Shown piece by piece: positions 1 to 8,396 of a stretch of 64,000 bases of DNA. Under the pieces are notes generated by a model. It saw nothing but the letters and a program-made list of their open reading frames with translations. It was not told the origin of the DNA and did not search any database. The translations under genes and the position numbers were made by a program. How positions within the stretch are numbered: position 1 is the stretch's first letter; each line of letters begins with the position of its first letter. Source of the DNA: an uncultured Peptostreptococcaceae bacterium (GTDB lineage Bacteria > Bacillota > Clostridia > Peptostreptococcales > Anaerovoracaceae); the NCBI GenBank assembly GCA_905235115.1, contig CAJOKT010000001.1, positions 1 to 64,000 on the forward strand. Direction: 5' to 3'.

Positions 1-95
1 AGCTGTGTAGATTACTACTTATTGGGTTGAACCGCCGTATGCCGAACGGCACGTACGGTGGTGTGAGAGGGGCTACAAGTTAGCCCCTACTCGAT
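1..95 (+). mobile_element. Group II intron, 3' end only (domains V and VI)
   Basis: Positions 31-62 fold as a typical domain V: a 9-bp lower stem (31-39 with 54-62), a 2-nt bulge (CG, 52-53), a 4-bp upper stem and a 4-nt GAAC loop. Positions 66-90 form a domain VI hairpin (GGGGCTA paired with TAGCCCC), with A89 as the likely branch point, and the CTACTCGAT ending is characteristic of bacterial group II introns. The catalytic triad reads CGC. The reverse transcriptase and the rest of the intron lie upstream of the window. The exact 3' splice point (about 95) is inferred. Confidence 0.8.
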
Positions 96-115
96 TATCG
101 GTTTAAGTGCGGGGA

Positions 116-358
116 TCAGTTATCCTGATCTTCCTCGCTATTTCTGCGGGCCTGTTCCCACATCTCTCTTCTGGCGTTCCTGGCCTTGGTAAAGGGCAGG
201 GTGCCGTGGCGGATGTCGTAGATCAGCCTGTGGATGCCTGCTGCGAGTATCAGAAGGAAAGCGATGAAAGCCAGAGGCGGCTTGCCGCTCACCTTGTACA
301 GGAGATAGAATATGAGGGCCGAGCCCAGAAGTGTCAGATTGATGGGATTGTTCTTCAT
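116..358 (-). CDS. Small two-helix membrane protein, unknown function
   Basis: 80 residues. Two hydrophobic segments are visible, about residues 7-23 and 29-46, followed by a highly charged C-terminal tail rich in Arg, Glu and Asp, so the tail is probably cytoplasmic. The start is supported by AAAGGTGACC just upstream on the minus strand and by a good promoter at 386-414. I do not recognise a family. It lies between the group II intron end and the divergently transcribed M3 peptidase. It is probably a real gene because the ribosome site and promoter are both well placed, but no function can be assigned. Confidence 0.65.
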   Translation of the reverse strand: MKNNPINLTLLGSALIFYLLYKVSGKPPLAFIAFLLILAAGIHRLIYDIRHGTLPFTKARNARREMWEQARRNSEEDQDN

Positions 359-385
359 GTGGTCACCTTTCTGTATAACGGCTCA

Positions 386-414
386 ATTGTAACCCATATG
401 CGGCTCAAAATCAA
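386..414 (-). promoter_or_regulatory. Sigma-A type promoter for the small membrane protein
   Basis: Read on the minus strand, TTGATT (409-414) and TACAAT (386-391) are separated by 17 nt. Two copies of CGGCTCAA in direct repeat (379-386 and 401-408, 22 nt apart) overlap this promoter and could be a regulator site. Confidence 0.6.
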
Positions 415-480
415 TTTTTAAGTGTATATTTTGCTTCAGTATGGTAAAATGTTCCCATGACCCAACAAGGAGGTAATTTT

Positions 481-2190
481 ATGGAAAAAACCAACTGGAA
501 ATTCAGTGAACTAGAGTACAGGCGCCCAGACGTGGAGAAGCTGGTGAAGGATACAGTGGAAGCCACAGAGGCGGTCAAAAGCGCCGCTTCCGGCGAAGAG
601 GTCCTTGAGATCATGATGAGAGAAGAGGAGAAGAGCAAAGAGCTTTCCACCATGGTCACCATCGTGAACATCAGGCACACTCTGGATACCAAGGATGAGT
701 TCTACGACAAGGAAAATCAGTGGGTCGATGAGACGTTCCCCACGATAATGCCATATTTTCTCCAGTACAACGCTGCCATCGAGGAAAGTCCCTTCAGACC
801 CTATATCGAGGAGAAACTGGGGAAACAGTACTTCGTGGAGATGGACCTTCAGAAGAAGAGCTTTTGCGAGGCCAACATCCCTCTGATGCAGAAGGAAGCC
901 AAGCTCACCGATGAGTATCAGTCCATCATGGCTGCCTGCCAGGTGGAATTCATGGGAGAGAAGAGAAATCTATACGGCCTGCAGAAGTTTTTTGAGCACG
1001 ATGACAGGGAAGTGAGAAGGGCCGCTTTCAAGGCTTACTCGGATTTCTATCACGGCCACGAGCAGAGGCTGGAGGAGATCTGGGACGAACTCATCAGCGT
1101 GAGAAACGAAATGGGAAGAAACCTGGGATATGAGAACTACATCCCCTTAGGATACATGAAGCAGGGACGCACCGACTACGGTCAGCAGGAGGTGGCACCC
1201 TTCAGAGAACAGGTCAGGAAGGAACTGGTTCCCTTCTGCCAGAAGCTTTACGAGGCACAGGCAAAGAGACTTGGCATCGAAAAAGTCATGGTCTTCGATG
1301 AAAAGAGGGTATTCCCGGACGGCAATGCCACGCCCATCGGAGACGACGACTTCATGATCGCAGAGGCAAGGAAGATGTACCACGAGCTCAGTCCGGAGAC
1401 GGCTGAATTCATCGATTTCATGATCGACCACGAGCTCATGGATCTGAAGAACAAGCCGGGCAAGGCTTCCACAGGCTACATGACACTTCTTCCGTCCCTC
1501 AGCGCACCTTTCGTGTTCTCCTGCTTTAATCAGACCATCTTCGACATGCAGGTGCTCACTCACGAGCTGGGCCACGCCTTCGCAGGGTTCAGAGCCTGCC
1601 GCAGGCAGCCTGTGGAGACATACTATTTCTCATCCACGGATATTGCGGAGATCCACTCCATGTCCATGGAGCAGTTCACCTACGGATATGCGGAGAGATT
1701 CTTCGGTGACGACGCGGATAAGTATCGTTTTGCACACCTTCAGGAGGCCATCACCTTCGTTCCCTTCGGAGTTGCTGTGGACGAGTTCCAGCACATCTGT
1801 TACGCACATCCGGAACTGACACCGAAGGAGAGGACCTACGAGTGGCACAAGCTGGAAGAAAAGTATATGCCCTGGAGGACCTATGAGGACGATGAGTTCA
1901 TGGAGAGGGGCGGATACTGGTATCATAAGCTTCACATCTACCTCTATCCCTTCTACTACATAAACTATACTCTGACCACCATGGGTGCCATGGAATTCAA
2001 GAAGAAATATGCCGATGACCCAGTCAACGCCTGGAAGGACTATCTTGCCCTTACGGACGTGGGAGGAAGCAGAAGCTATCTTGAGATACTGAAACTTGCC
2101 AATCTGGCCGTTCCCTTTGAAGAAGGCGCAGTGGCCAGGGCCACAGGATATGCCAAGTCCATTCTTGAAAAGGACATGGCAGAGATGTGA
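481..2190 (+). CDS. M3 family oligoendopeptidase (PepF/thimet-like)
   Basis: 569 residues. A zinc metallopeptidase that should cut short peptides in the cytoplasm. The zinc/catalytic motif HELGH is at residues 361-365, and the downstream Glu ligand is in the AEIHSMSMEQF stretch about 25 residues later, as in family M3. Length fits the M3B oligoendopeptidase group (about 560-600). An ATG 24 nt upstream (457) is in frame, but AAGGAGG at 469-475 sits just before 481, so 481 is the start. It is followed after 16 nt by mtnN and then an M20 amidohydrolase, a peptide and metabolite recycling cluster. No signal peptide is seen. The family assignment is firm; the substrate is unknown. Confidence 0.93.
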   Translation: MEKTNWKFSELEYRRPDVEKLVKDTVEATEAVKSAASGEEVLEIMMREEEKSKELSTMVTIVNIRHTLDTKDEFYDKENQWVDETFPTIMPYFLQYNAAIEESPFRPYIEEKLGKQYFVEMDLQKKSFCEANIPLMQKEAKLTDEYQSIMAACQVEFMGEKRNLYGLQKFFEHDDREVRRAAFKAYSDFYHGHEQRLEEIWDELISVRNEMGRNLGYENYIPLGYMKQGRTDYGQQEVAPFREQVRKELVPFCQKLYEAQAKRLGIEKVMVFDEKRVFPDGNATPIGDDDFMIAEARKMYHELSPETAEFIDFMIDHELMDLKNKPGKASTGYMTLLPSLSAPFVFSCFNQTIFDMQVLTHELGHAFAGFRACRRQPVETYYFSSTDIAEIHSMSMEQFTYGYAERFFGDDADKYRFAHLQEAITFVPFGVAVDEFQHICYAHPELTPKERTYEWHKLEEKYMPWRTYEDDEFMERGGYWYHKLHIYLYPFYYINYTLTTMGAMEFKKKYADDPVNAWKDYLALTDVGGSRSYLEILKLANLAVPFEEGAVARATGYAKSILEKDMAEM

Positions 2191-2206
2191 TACAGAGGAC
2201 TGACTG

Positions 2207-2887
2207 ATGGCAGACAGCAGAATGACAGGGATCCTTTCGGCTCTGGAGGTCGAAAGCGATATCATACTTAAAGAGATGACCGGCACAGAGGTCTCGGTCA
2301 TTGCAGGCATGACCTTTACAAGAGGTTACATACATGACAGGAAGGCTGTGCTTGCCACGTGCGGGGTGAGCAAGGTCAATGCTGCGCTTTTCACCCAGAT
2401 CATGATCGATCATTTCAGACCTGACTGCATCCTTTTCACAGGAGTTGCAGGCAGCATGGATCCTTCAGTAAAACAGATGGATCTGGTGGTGGCGGATAAG
2501 CTCACCTTCCACGATGTGGATCCCCACCAGCTGGAGTTTTGCTTCCCAAATCAGGTATGGTTCAGAACAGACGAGAGACTGACGGAGCTTATATGTCAGA
2601 GTGCGGAGGGACCCATTTCAGGAGCCATTATAACCGGAGATCAGTTCATCACTTCAAGAGAACAGAAGAAAAAGCTCAAGAAGAGATTTCCCGAGGCTCT
2701 GGCGGTGGAGATGGAGGGGTGCGCTGTCGCCCAGACCTGCTGCGTCAATCAGGTTCCTTTTGCGGTGATAAGGTGCATCTCGGATCTGGCGGACAACAAG
2801 GCGGAAGATTCATACGATGCCTTCGAGAAGAAGGCAGCGGAGAAGTCTGCAAGCGTCATACTTAAAACGATATGCGACATGCAGTGA
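2207..2887 (+). CDS. mtnN: 5'-methylthioadenosine/S-adenosylhomocysteine nucleosidase
   Basis: 226 residues, the usual length. The enzyme splits methylthioadenosine and S-adenosylhomocysteine into adenine plus a thioribose, recycling products of SAM use. Seen: N-terminal GILSALEVE with the acid/base Glu (residue 14), TGVAGS nucleoside-binding stretch, VEMEG (167-171) that contacts ribose and substrate, and the catalytic Asp in ISDLAD (Asp193). It starts 16 nt after the M3 peptidase and ends 11 nt before the M20 gene, so all three are probably one transcript. Confidence 0.93.
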   Translation: MADSRMTGILSALEVESDIILKEMTGTEVSVIAGMTFTRGYIHDRKAVLATCGVSKVNAALFTQIMIDHFRPDCILFTGVAGSMDPSVKQMDLVVADKLTFHDVDPHQLEFCFPNQVWFRTDERLTELICQSAEGPISGAIITGDQFITSREQKKKLKKRFPEALAVEMEGCAVAQTCCVNQVPFAVIRCISDLADNKAEDSYDAFEKKAAEKSASVILKTICDMQ

Positions 2888-2898
2888 GGTGAAGATCA

Positions 2899-4125
2899 AT
2901 GGACGATAAGCTTCTTAAAAGGATCGACGAAATAGTTGAGGGACTGGAACCTGAGCTCAAAAAACTGGCTCTGGACATCCATGATAATCCTGAACTGGGC
3001 AATCAGGAGTTCAAGGCGCTGAAATGGCAGACGGACCTTCTCAGAAAGTACGGCTTCGAAGTGGAGGAGGGCTTCTGCGGCATACCCACAGCCTATAAGG
3101 CAGTATATATGGGCAAAAGACCCGGCCCGAAGATAGGCATGCTGGCTGAGTACGATGCTCTCCCCGAACTGGGACACGCCTGTGGCCACAATCTGATCTG
3201 TACAATGAGCGTGGGGGCTGGGATCGCCATGAGAGAATTTGCAGACGAGTTCGGCGCCGAGATCCAGGTCATAGGCACACCTGCGGAAGAAACAGCAGGC
3301 GCCAAGGTGGAGATGTCCAGAAAACACGCCTTTGATGAGCTGGACGTAGCCATGATGTCGCATCCTGCATACAAGGACGCCACATCCCTGAATTTCTCGG
3401 CCATCAAATGCTTTCAGATAGAGTTCTTCGGAAAGTCTGCTCACGCTGCGGCAGCTCCGGAGGACGGCATCAACGCTCTGGACGCGATGATACAGCTCTT
3501 CGTCGGAGTGGGACTTCTGAGACAGCAGACCAGGTCTGACGCCAGGATCCACGGGATCATCCAGGACGGAGGCAAGGCTCCCAATATCATTCCGGATTAT
3601 ACCAGAGCCCTCTTCTATACCAGGGCTTCCAGATTCAGCTACGCCATGGAACTGGCCGAAAAGGTCTATGCCTGCGCCGAGGGCGCCGCAAGAGCCACGG
3701 GCTGCACGTTGAAGATCCAGGATGCCGAGGAAGACTTCAGAGACGTATGCTCCAACCTTTATCTCTCTGATCTGATGGCTGGAAACATGGAGAAGTATAC
3801 CGGTCACAAGTTCGCGGATCTCGGAAGGACACCGGTCCCGGGAAGTTCCGACATAGGAGATGTCAGCTACTGCTGCCCGGCCATCCAGACCACCACCAGC
3901 CTGTCAGCTCCGGGAGATGATGCGGTCTACAAGCCGCACACCCCTGAATTCGCCAGAAGGACAGGAACTGATCAGGCAGTGAAGAACTGCATGGACTTCG
4001 TCAAGGGTTTCGTGATCACTGCTGTGGATCTTATGACAGAGCCTGAACACCTGAAAAGGATAAAAGAAGAATTCAGCCATGTGAACGATCCCAGGCTTGA
4101 AGATGAAATAGAGTTGCCGGTATAG
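2899..4125 (+). CDS. M20 family amidohydrolase (AbgB/M20D-like)
   Basis: 408 residues. A two-zinc amidohydrolase that should cleave an N-acyl or N-aminoacyl bond in the cytoplasm. HACGHN (residues 93-98) is the M20D metal motif, followed by GTPAEET containing the catalytic Glu region, and a dimerisation domain from about residue 170. Overall pattern resembles p-aminobenzoyl-glutamate hydrolase subunit B and related amidohydrolases more than N-acetyl-amino-acid deacetylases. GAGGTGAAGATCA gives the ribosome site, 11 nt after mtnN. Its exact substrate cannot be read from sequence. A terminator follows at 4146. Confidence 0.88.
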   Translation: MDDKLLKRIDEIVEGLEPELKKLALDIHDNPELGNQEFKALKWQTDLLRKYGFEVEEGFCGIPTAYKAVYMGKRPGPKIGMLAEYDALPELGHACGHNLICTMSVGAGIAMREFADEFGAEIQVIGTPAEETAGAKVEMSRKHAFDELDVAMMSHPAYKDATSLNFSAIKCFQIEFFGKSAHAAAAPEDGINALDAMIQLFVGVGLLRQQTRSDARIHGIIQDGGKAPNIIPDYTRALFYTRASRFSYAMELAEKVYACAEGAARATGCTLKIQDAEEDFRDVCSNLYLSDLMAGNMEKYTGHKFADLGRTPVPGSSDIGDVSYCCPAIQTTTSLSAPGDDAVYKPHTPEFARRTGTDQAVKNCMDFVKGFVITAVDLMTEPEHLKRIKEEFSHVNDPRLEDEIELPV

Positions 4126-4145
4126 TATAAATACTGATAACACAG

Positions 4146-4179
4146 CCTCCGGAAAAGTTTTTTTTCGGAGGTTTTCTTT
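4146..4179 (+). terminator. Rho-independent terminator after the M20 gene
   Basis: CCTCCG (4146-4151) pairs with CGGAGG (4166-4171), extended inward by A/T pairs, followed by TTTTCTTT. Confidence 0.8.
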
Positions 4180-4227
4180 ATCTTGATGAACTTTTTGTTC
4201 TAAAAATGTTCTAAATTTAAAAACATA

Positions 4228-4255
4228 TTGAAATAAAAAATGGGGGTGCTATAGT
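4228..4255 (+). promoter_or_regulatory. Promoter of the kor operon
   Basis: TTGAAA (4228-4233), 16 nt, TATAGT (4250-4255). Just upstream GTTCTAAA occurs twice (4197-4204 and 4208-4215), 11 nt apart, so both copies face the same side of the helix; this may be an activator site. Confidence 0.55.
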
Positions 4256-4318
4256 GAATCTGGATGGTCATAACAACCGTCCGATGCACAATATGTTGTG
4301 GAAAACACGAGGTGAAAA

Positions 4319-4522
4319 ATGGCAACTAAGAAGAAATTGGTCACTTATCCGAAATGGTGTAAGGGTTGCGGCATCTGTGTGGCTTTTTGTCCCAAAGAGG
4401 TTCTTGCGGTAGAGAAGGAAAAGATCGTCGTCAGGAACCCTGAGAACTGCATTCTTTGCGGTCTCTGTGAACTGAGATGCCCGGATTACGCTATTTGGCT
4501 CGATGAGGAGGTGGATGAGTAA
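4319..4522 (+). CDS. korD: 2-oxoacid:ferredoxin oxidoreductase, delta subunit (2[4Fe-4S] ferredoxin)
   Basis: 67 residues. Carries electrons from the catalytic subunits to ferredoxin. Two full [4Fe-4S] motifs are present: Cys14, 17, 20, 24 (CKGCGICVAFC) and Cys44, 47, 50, 54 (CILCGLCELRC). It is first in an operon with alpha, beta and gamma subunits, and its stop codon overlaps the next start by one base (TAATG). The korDABC order is typical of 2-oxoglutarate or branched-chain 2-oxoacid enzymes of anaerobes; which acid is used is not decided by sequence. Confidence 0.9.
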   Translation: MATKKKLVTYPKWCKGCGICVAFCPKEVLAVEKEKIVVRNPENCILCGLCELRCPDYAIWLDEEVDE

Positions 4523-5670
4523 TGGCAGAAAAGAGATTCCAGGTATTACAGGGAAATGAAGCTGTAGTAGAGGGAGGAATTGCAGCCGGTATGAGATTTT
4601 ATTCCGGTTATCCCATCACTCCTTCAACAGAGATCGCTGAGAGATCTGCCTTAAGACTTCCTCAGGTGGGCGGTAAATTCATACAGATGGAGGACGAGAT
4701 CGGCGGGATCGCAGCTGCTCTCGGAGCATCCATGGCAGGACTCAAGGCAATGACTGCCACATCCGGACCGGGATTCTCCCTTAAGCAGGAGAATATAGGC
4801 TACGCGGCCATCGCGGAGATCCCCATCGTCATCGTTGACGTTCAGCGTGAAGGCCCTTCCACGGGGCTTCCCACGTCCCCATCACAGGGGGACCTGATGC
4901 AGTCAAAGTGGGGCACCCACGGAGATCACCCGGTCATCGTGATCTCACCCTCATCGGTGCAGGAGTGCTACAATGAGACGGTCAGAGCCTTCAACATGGC
5001 TGAAAGATTCAGAGTTCCCGTGATCTTCCTCATGGACGAGATCGTGGGACACCTGAGAGAGGGGTGCGAACTCATTCCTCCCGAGGAACTGACCATCTCC
5101 AACAGAAGGGTTGACAGAGAGTTCAACGGAACACTGGCGTATGCCGTACAGGAAGGAAACTACGTTCCTGAGTACGCTCCCTTCGGAGTGGGAGACCACT
5201 TCAACGTAACAGGTCTTTTCCACAATCTGGACGGATTCCCAACCAATGATTCCGATGTCACGGATTCTCAGGAGAGAAGACTTCTGGACAAGATCACCAA
5301 GAGAAGAGACAGGATCGAGAAGTGGGAGGAAGTGGATACCGAGGACTGCGAAGTCCTTCTGATCTGCTTCGGGGGAACAGCGAGAGCTGTGGAAGGCGCC
5401 ATGGATATCTCTCACCAGTACGATTCAGTCAAACTGGGCATGTTCAGACCCATTACGGTCTGGCCCTTCCCTGAGGGCGCTCTTCAGAAGATCCTGAAGC
5501 AAAACAGACACCTCAGACATATCGTCGTCGCAGAGCACAATGACGGTCAGATGATCCTGGAAGTCCAGAGAATAGTGGAAGGAGCCGTTCCTGTCACTCA
5601 TCTGGGAAAGATAGACGGCACCACCATCACTCCCGACGAGATACTTGATAAGATCAAGGAGGTGTATTGA
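4522..5670 (+). CDS. korA: 2-oxoacid:ferredoxin oxidoreductase, alpha subunit
   Basis: 382 residues. Pyrimidine-binding/transketolase-like subunit of a four-subunit oxidoreductase that oxidatively decarboxylates a 2-oxoacid to an acyl-CoA and reduces ferredoxin. Seen: GNEAVVEGGIAAG and YPITPSTEIAE near the N-terminus and the GPSTGLPTSPSQGDL motif, all typical of KorA/VorA. The start overlaps the korD stop by one base. The next start follows after one base, so translation is coupled. Substrate (2-oxoglutarate or a branched-chain acid) is inferred only at family level. Confidence 0.9.
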   Translation: MAEKRFQVLQGNEAVVEGGIAAGMRFYSGYPITPSTEIAERSALRLPQVGGKFIQMEDEIGGIAAALGASMAGLKAMTATSGPGFSLKQENIGYAAIAEIPIVIVDVQREGPSTGLPTSPSQGDLMQSKWGTHGDHPVIVISPSSVQECYNETVRAFNMAERFRVPVIFLMDEIVGHLREGCELIPPEELTISNRRVDREFNGTLAYAVQEGNYVPEYAPFGVGDHFNVTGLFHNLDGFPTNDSDVTDSQERRLLDKITKRRDRIEKWEEVDTEDCEVLLICFGGTARAVEGAMDISHQYDSVKLGMFRPITVWPFPEGALQKILKQNRHLRHIVVAEHNDGQMILEVQRIVEGAVPVTHLGKIDGTTITPDEILDKIKEVY

Positions 5671-5671
5671 T

Positions 5672-6496
5672 ATGCCGAGCAAACTCATAGAAAACACCAT
5701 GCGTGTGAACAGACTTCCCCATATCTGGTGCCCGGGCTGCGGCCACGGGATCCTCATGAGGGACGTGGCACAGGCAATAGAAAACTGCGGACTGAATCCC
5801 GATAAGGTCGTCATCGTATCCGGTATCGGATGCTCTTCGAGAGCCGCAGGATACATGAATTACAACACGCTGCACACCACTCACGGCCGTGCGATCGCTT
5901 TCGCCACAGGCGTCAAGCTGGCCAACCCGGAGCTTAACGTGATCGTGATCACCGGAGACGGAGATGCCACAGCCATCGGCGGGAACCACCTGATCCATGC
6001 GGCAAGAAGAAACATAGACCTTACGGTCGTGGTATTCAACAACTCCATCTACGGCATGACCGGCGGACAGTATTCTCCCACCACTCCTCACATGGAGAAG
6101 GGGACCACCGCTCCCTACGGAAACATCGACTATGACTTCGACATTCCTAAGCTGGCTGAGGCTGCAGGCGCCACATTCACCGGCAGATGTTCTGCATACC
6201 ATGCACAGCAGGCCATCAAGCTCATCGAGGCGGGGATCAGACATCACGGCTTCTCCGTCATCGACGGCGTTTCAGTTTGTCCTACATACTACGGAAGAAA
6301 GAACAAGAAGGGCGACTCCGTCAAGATGCTGAACTGGCAGAAGGACAACTTTGTGGACGTCAAGGCCGCAGAGAAACTTCCTCCCGAGAAACTGGAAGGC
6401 AAGACACTGATCGGCAAGTTTTACGAGTCAAACGATAAAGAAGAGTACACAGATATGTACATGGATCTGATCGAAAGAGCCGGAGGTAACAAATAA
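5672..6496 (+). CDS. korB: 2-oxoacid:ferredoxin oxidoreductase, beta (thiamine pyrophosphate) subunit
   Basis: 274 residues. Binds thiamine pyrophosphate through GDGDATAIGGNH (from residue 95). HIWCPGCGHG near the N-terminus and IGCSSR are typical of this subunit. AAGGAGG ends 7 nt before the ATG at 5672; a longer in-frame start at 5645 would lie inside korA and is less likely. Overlaps korC by one base (TAATG). Confidence 0.92.
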   Translation: MPSKLIENTMRVNRLPHIWCPGCGHGILMRDVAQAIENCGLNPDKVVIVSGIGCSSRAAGYMNYNTLHTTHGRAIAFATGVKLANPELNVIVITGDGDATAIGGNHLIHAARRNIDLTVVVFNNSIYGMTGGQYSPTTPHMEKGTTAPYGNIDYDFDIPKLAEAAGATFTGRCSAYHAQQAIKLIEAGIRHHGFSVIDGVSVCPTYYGRKNKKGDSVKMLNWQKDNFVDVKAAEKLPPEKLEGKTLIGKFYESNDKEEYTDMYMDLIERAGGNK

Positions 6497-7041
6497 TGTC
6501 AAGAATAGAAGTAAGAATGTCAGGATCTGGCGGACAGGGCGTGATCATGGGGACCATCATTCTGGCCGAGGCAGCTTTTGAGGACGGCAAACAGGTAGCT
6601 CAGTGCCAGTCCTACGGACCGGAAGCCAGAGGAGGCTCTTCCAAGGCTGAGACCATCATCTCTGACTCGAAGATCCACTATACAAAGGTCAAATTACCGG
6701 ATCTGCTCCTTTCACTGACACAGCAGTCCTTTGATAAGTATCTTCCTTACATAAAGGACGGCACGATCATAGTTGTGGATTCATCCATCGAGGTACCCGA
6801 GGAGACAAAGAAGGCTCATAAAGTCTTCAGTCTTCCCATCCTTGACGCCGCAGCGGAAGTCATCAGGAACAAGATGTCAGCTAACATCATCTCCTGCGGA
6901 GTGATCAATGCGATCCTCCATGTGGCAGACTGGGATGCGGTGGAACACGCCGTTCTCAACCATGTTCCCAGGGGAACGGAGGAATCCAACCTTAATGCTC
7001 TTCACTATGGAGCAAAACTGGCAAGAGAGTACGGTGAATGA
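6496..7041 (+). CDS. korC: 2-oxoacid:ferredoxin oxidoreductase, gamma subunit
   Basis: 181 residues. The gamma subunit completes the KorDABC complex. The N-terminal GSGGQGVIMG glycine-rich loop and the YGPEARGGSSKAE motif are hallmarks of the family. It starts on the korB stop codon (TAATG). The downstream transporter starts 22 nt later and is probably on the same transcript. Confidence 0.92.
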   Translation: MSRIEVRMSGSGGQGVIMGTIILAEAAFEDGKQVAQCQSYGPEARGGSSKAETIISDSKIHYTKVKLPDLLLSLTQQSFDKYLPYIKDGTIIVVDSSIEVPEETKKAHKVFSLPILDAAAEVIRNKMSANIISCGVINAILHVADWDAVEHAVLNHVPRGTEESNLNALHYGAKLAREYGE

Positions 7042-7062
7042 TCGATCACCGGGAGGATCATC

Positions 7063-8259
7063 ATGTTTTATTTTGGCGGAGTAATGGGCAGCATTTTTTC
7101 CATCGTATTTGTTGCCTTTGCCATCGCAGCCATCGGATATCTGGTGGGTGCCATAAACATCAAAGGAATATCTCTGGGGACAGCGGGAGTGCTGCTTACG
7201 GCCATAGTCTACGGCATCATAGTCAGCAAGTATCCCGACTTCCAGGTGGGAGAGACCGTGATAACCCTTTTTGATGATGCTGTCAAGTCCAGGTTCAGTA
7301 TGCTGTCCAACATCGGGACCGCACTGTTTGTGTCAGCAGTTGGGCTCATAGCGGGACCCAGATTTTTCAGGTCATTCAACAAGGCTACCATTTCATACAT
7401 CTACATGGGACTGATCATCATCGGCATGGGATGCCTGCTCACCTTTGCGTTCATAAAGGCGGACAGCAATCTGGAGCCTGCCATGGCTGTAGGCATCATG
7501 ACGGGAGCCCTCACCAGCACCCCAGGGCTTTCCGCCGCAAAAGAAGCAGCTGCGGGAGCTGAGGATCTGGTCACAGCGGGGTACGGCATAGCTTATCTAT
7601 ACGGAGTGCTTGGCGTTGTATTCTTCGTCCAGATCATGCCTAAGATCCTCAAAGTCAATATGGCTGAGGAGAGGGAGAAGCTTGCAGCAGTAAACGCAGT
7701 CAGAGGCGTGGAGATAAAGAGAGAAGTGAGGAAGGTGGAATCCTTCGGATTCTTCCCGTTCTTCATGGCCATCGCGCTGGGCTGCATCATAGGGGCTTTC
7801 AAGATCCCGGGACTTAACTTCTCTCTGGGCAATTCAGGCGGATGCCTGCTGGCAGGACTGATCATCGGTCATTTCGGACACCTGGGGCCCCTGGACCTCA
7901 GGATCGACAAGCAGACCCTGAACTTCATGAGAGAGCTTGGACTGGTCCTGTTCCTTATAGGAGCAGGAGTTCCCGGCGGAGTGAACTTCATGAACAACAT
8001 CAGGCTGTCATACTTCATATACGGTATCGTGATCACCACGGTGCCCATGATAGTCGGATACTTCCTGGCGACCAAGGTGTTCAAGATCGATCTTCTCAAC
8101 TCCCTCGGATCCATTACCGGAGGAATGACAAGCACGCCGGCTCTCGGGACCCTGATCGCCACAGCAGGTACGGACGATGTGGCCGCTGCCTATGCGGTGA
8201 CCTATCCCATTGCACTGGTATGCGTAGTCATAACCGCAAAGATACTGGTTATGCTGTAG
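7063..8259 (+). CDS. AspT/YidE/YbjL-type membrane transporter, short form
   Basis: 398 residues with about ten hydrophobic helices. The protein is an internal duplication: the first half carries GALTSTPGLSAA and the second GGMTSTPALGTL, the signature repeated in aspartate-alanine exchanger (AspT) relatives. Family members such as AspT and YidE are usually about 550-560 residues, with two TrkA-C domains between the halves; here only a short charged linker (about residues 205-225) joins them. GGGAGGATC precedes the ATG. Position directly after korC suggests it moves the oxoacid, a precursor amino acid, or a product of the enzyme. Strong terminator follows. Confidence 0.82.
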   Translation: MFYFGGVMGSIFSIVFVAFAIAAIGYLVGAINIKGISLGTAGVLLTAIVYGIIVSKYPDFQVGETVITLFDDAVKSRFSMLSNIGTALFVSAVGLIAGPRFFRSFNKATISYIYMGLIIIGMGCLLTFAFIKADSNLEPAMAVGIMTGALTSTPGLSAAKEAAAGAEDLVTAGYGIAYLYGVLGVVFFVQIMPKILKVNMAEEREKLAAVNAVRGVEIKREVRKVESFGFFPFFMAIALGCIIGAFKIPGLNFSLGNSGGCLLAGLIIGHFGHLGPLDLRIDKQTLNFMRELGLVLFLIGAGVPGGVNFMNNIRLSYFIYGIVITTVPMIVGYFLATKVFKIDLLNSLGSITGGMTSTPALGTLIATAGTDDVAAAYAVTYPIALVCVVITAKILVML

Positions 8260-8283
8260 CCGGCATCCGAACATAATTTTTTG

Positions 8284-8312
8284 CTGCCCGATAGACAATC
8301 GGGCAGTTTTTA
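8284..8312 (+). terminator. Terminator of the kor operon
   Basis: CTGCCCGAT (8284-8292) pairs perfectly with ATCGGGCAG (8298-8306), followed by a T run. Confidence 0.9.
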
Positions 8313-8396
8313 AGTTAAAAGTACACATAATTTACACACAAAGCCATTGATTTCGTGTTAGATTATATGTAATTTGATATCGAACGAGGAAAAGAT

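Noticed and set aside
1147..2310. Two minus-strand frames across the M3 peptidase
   Set aside because: Both overlap the HELGH region and have no support as genes.
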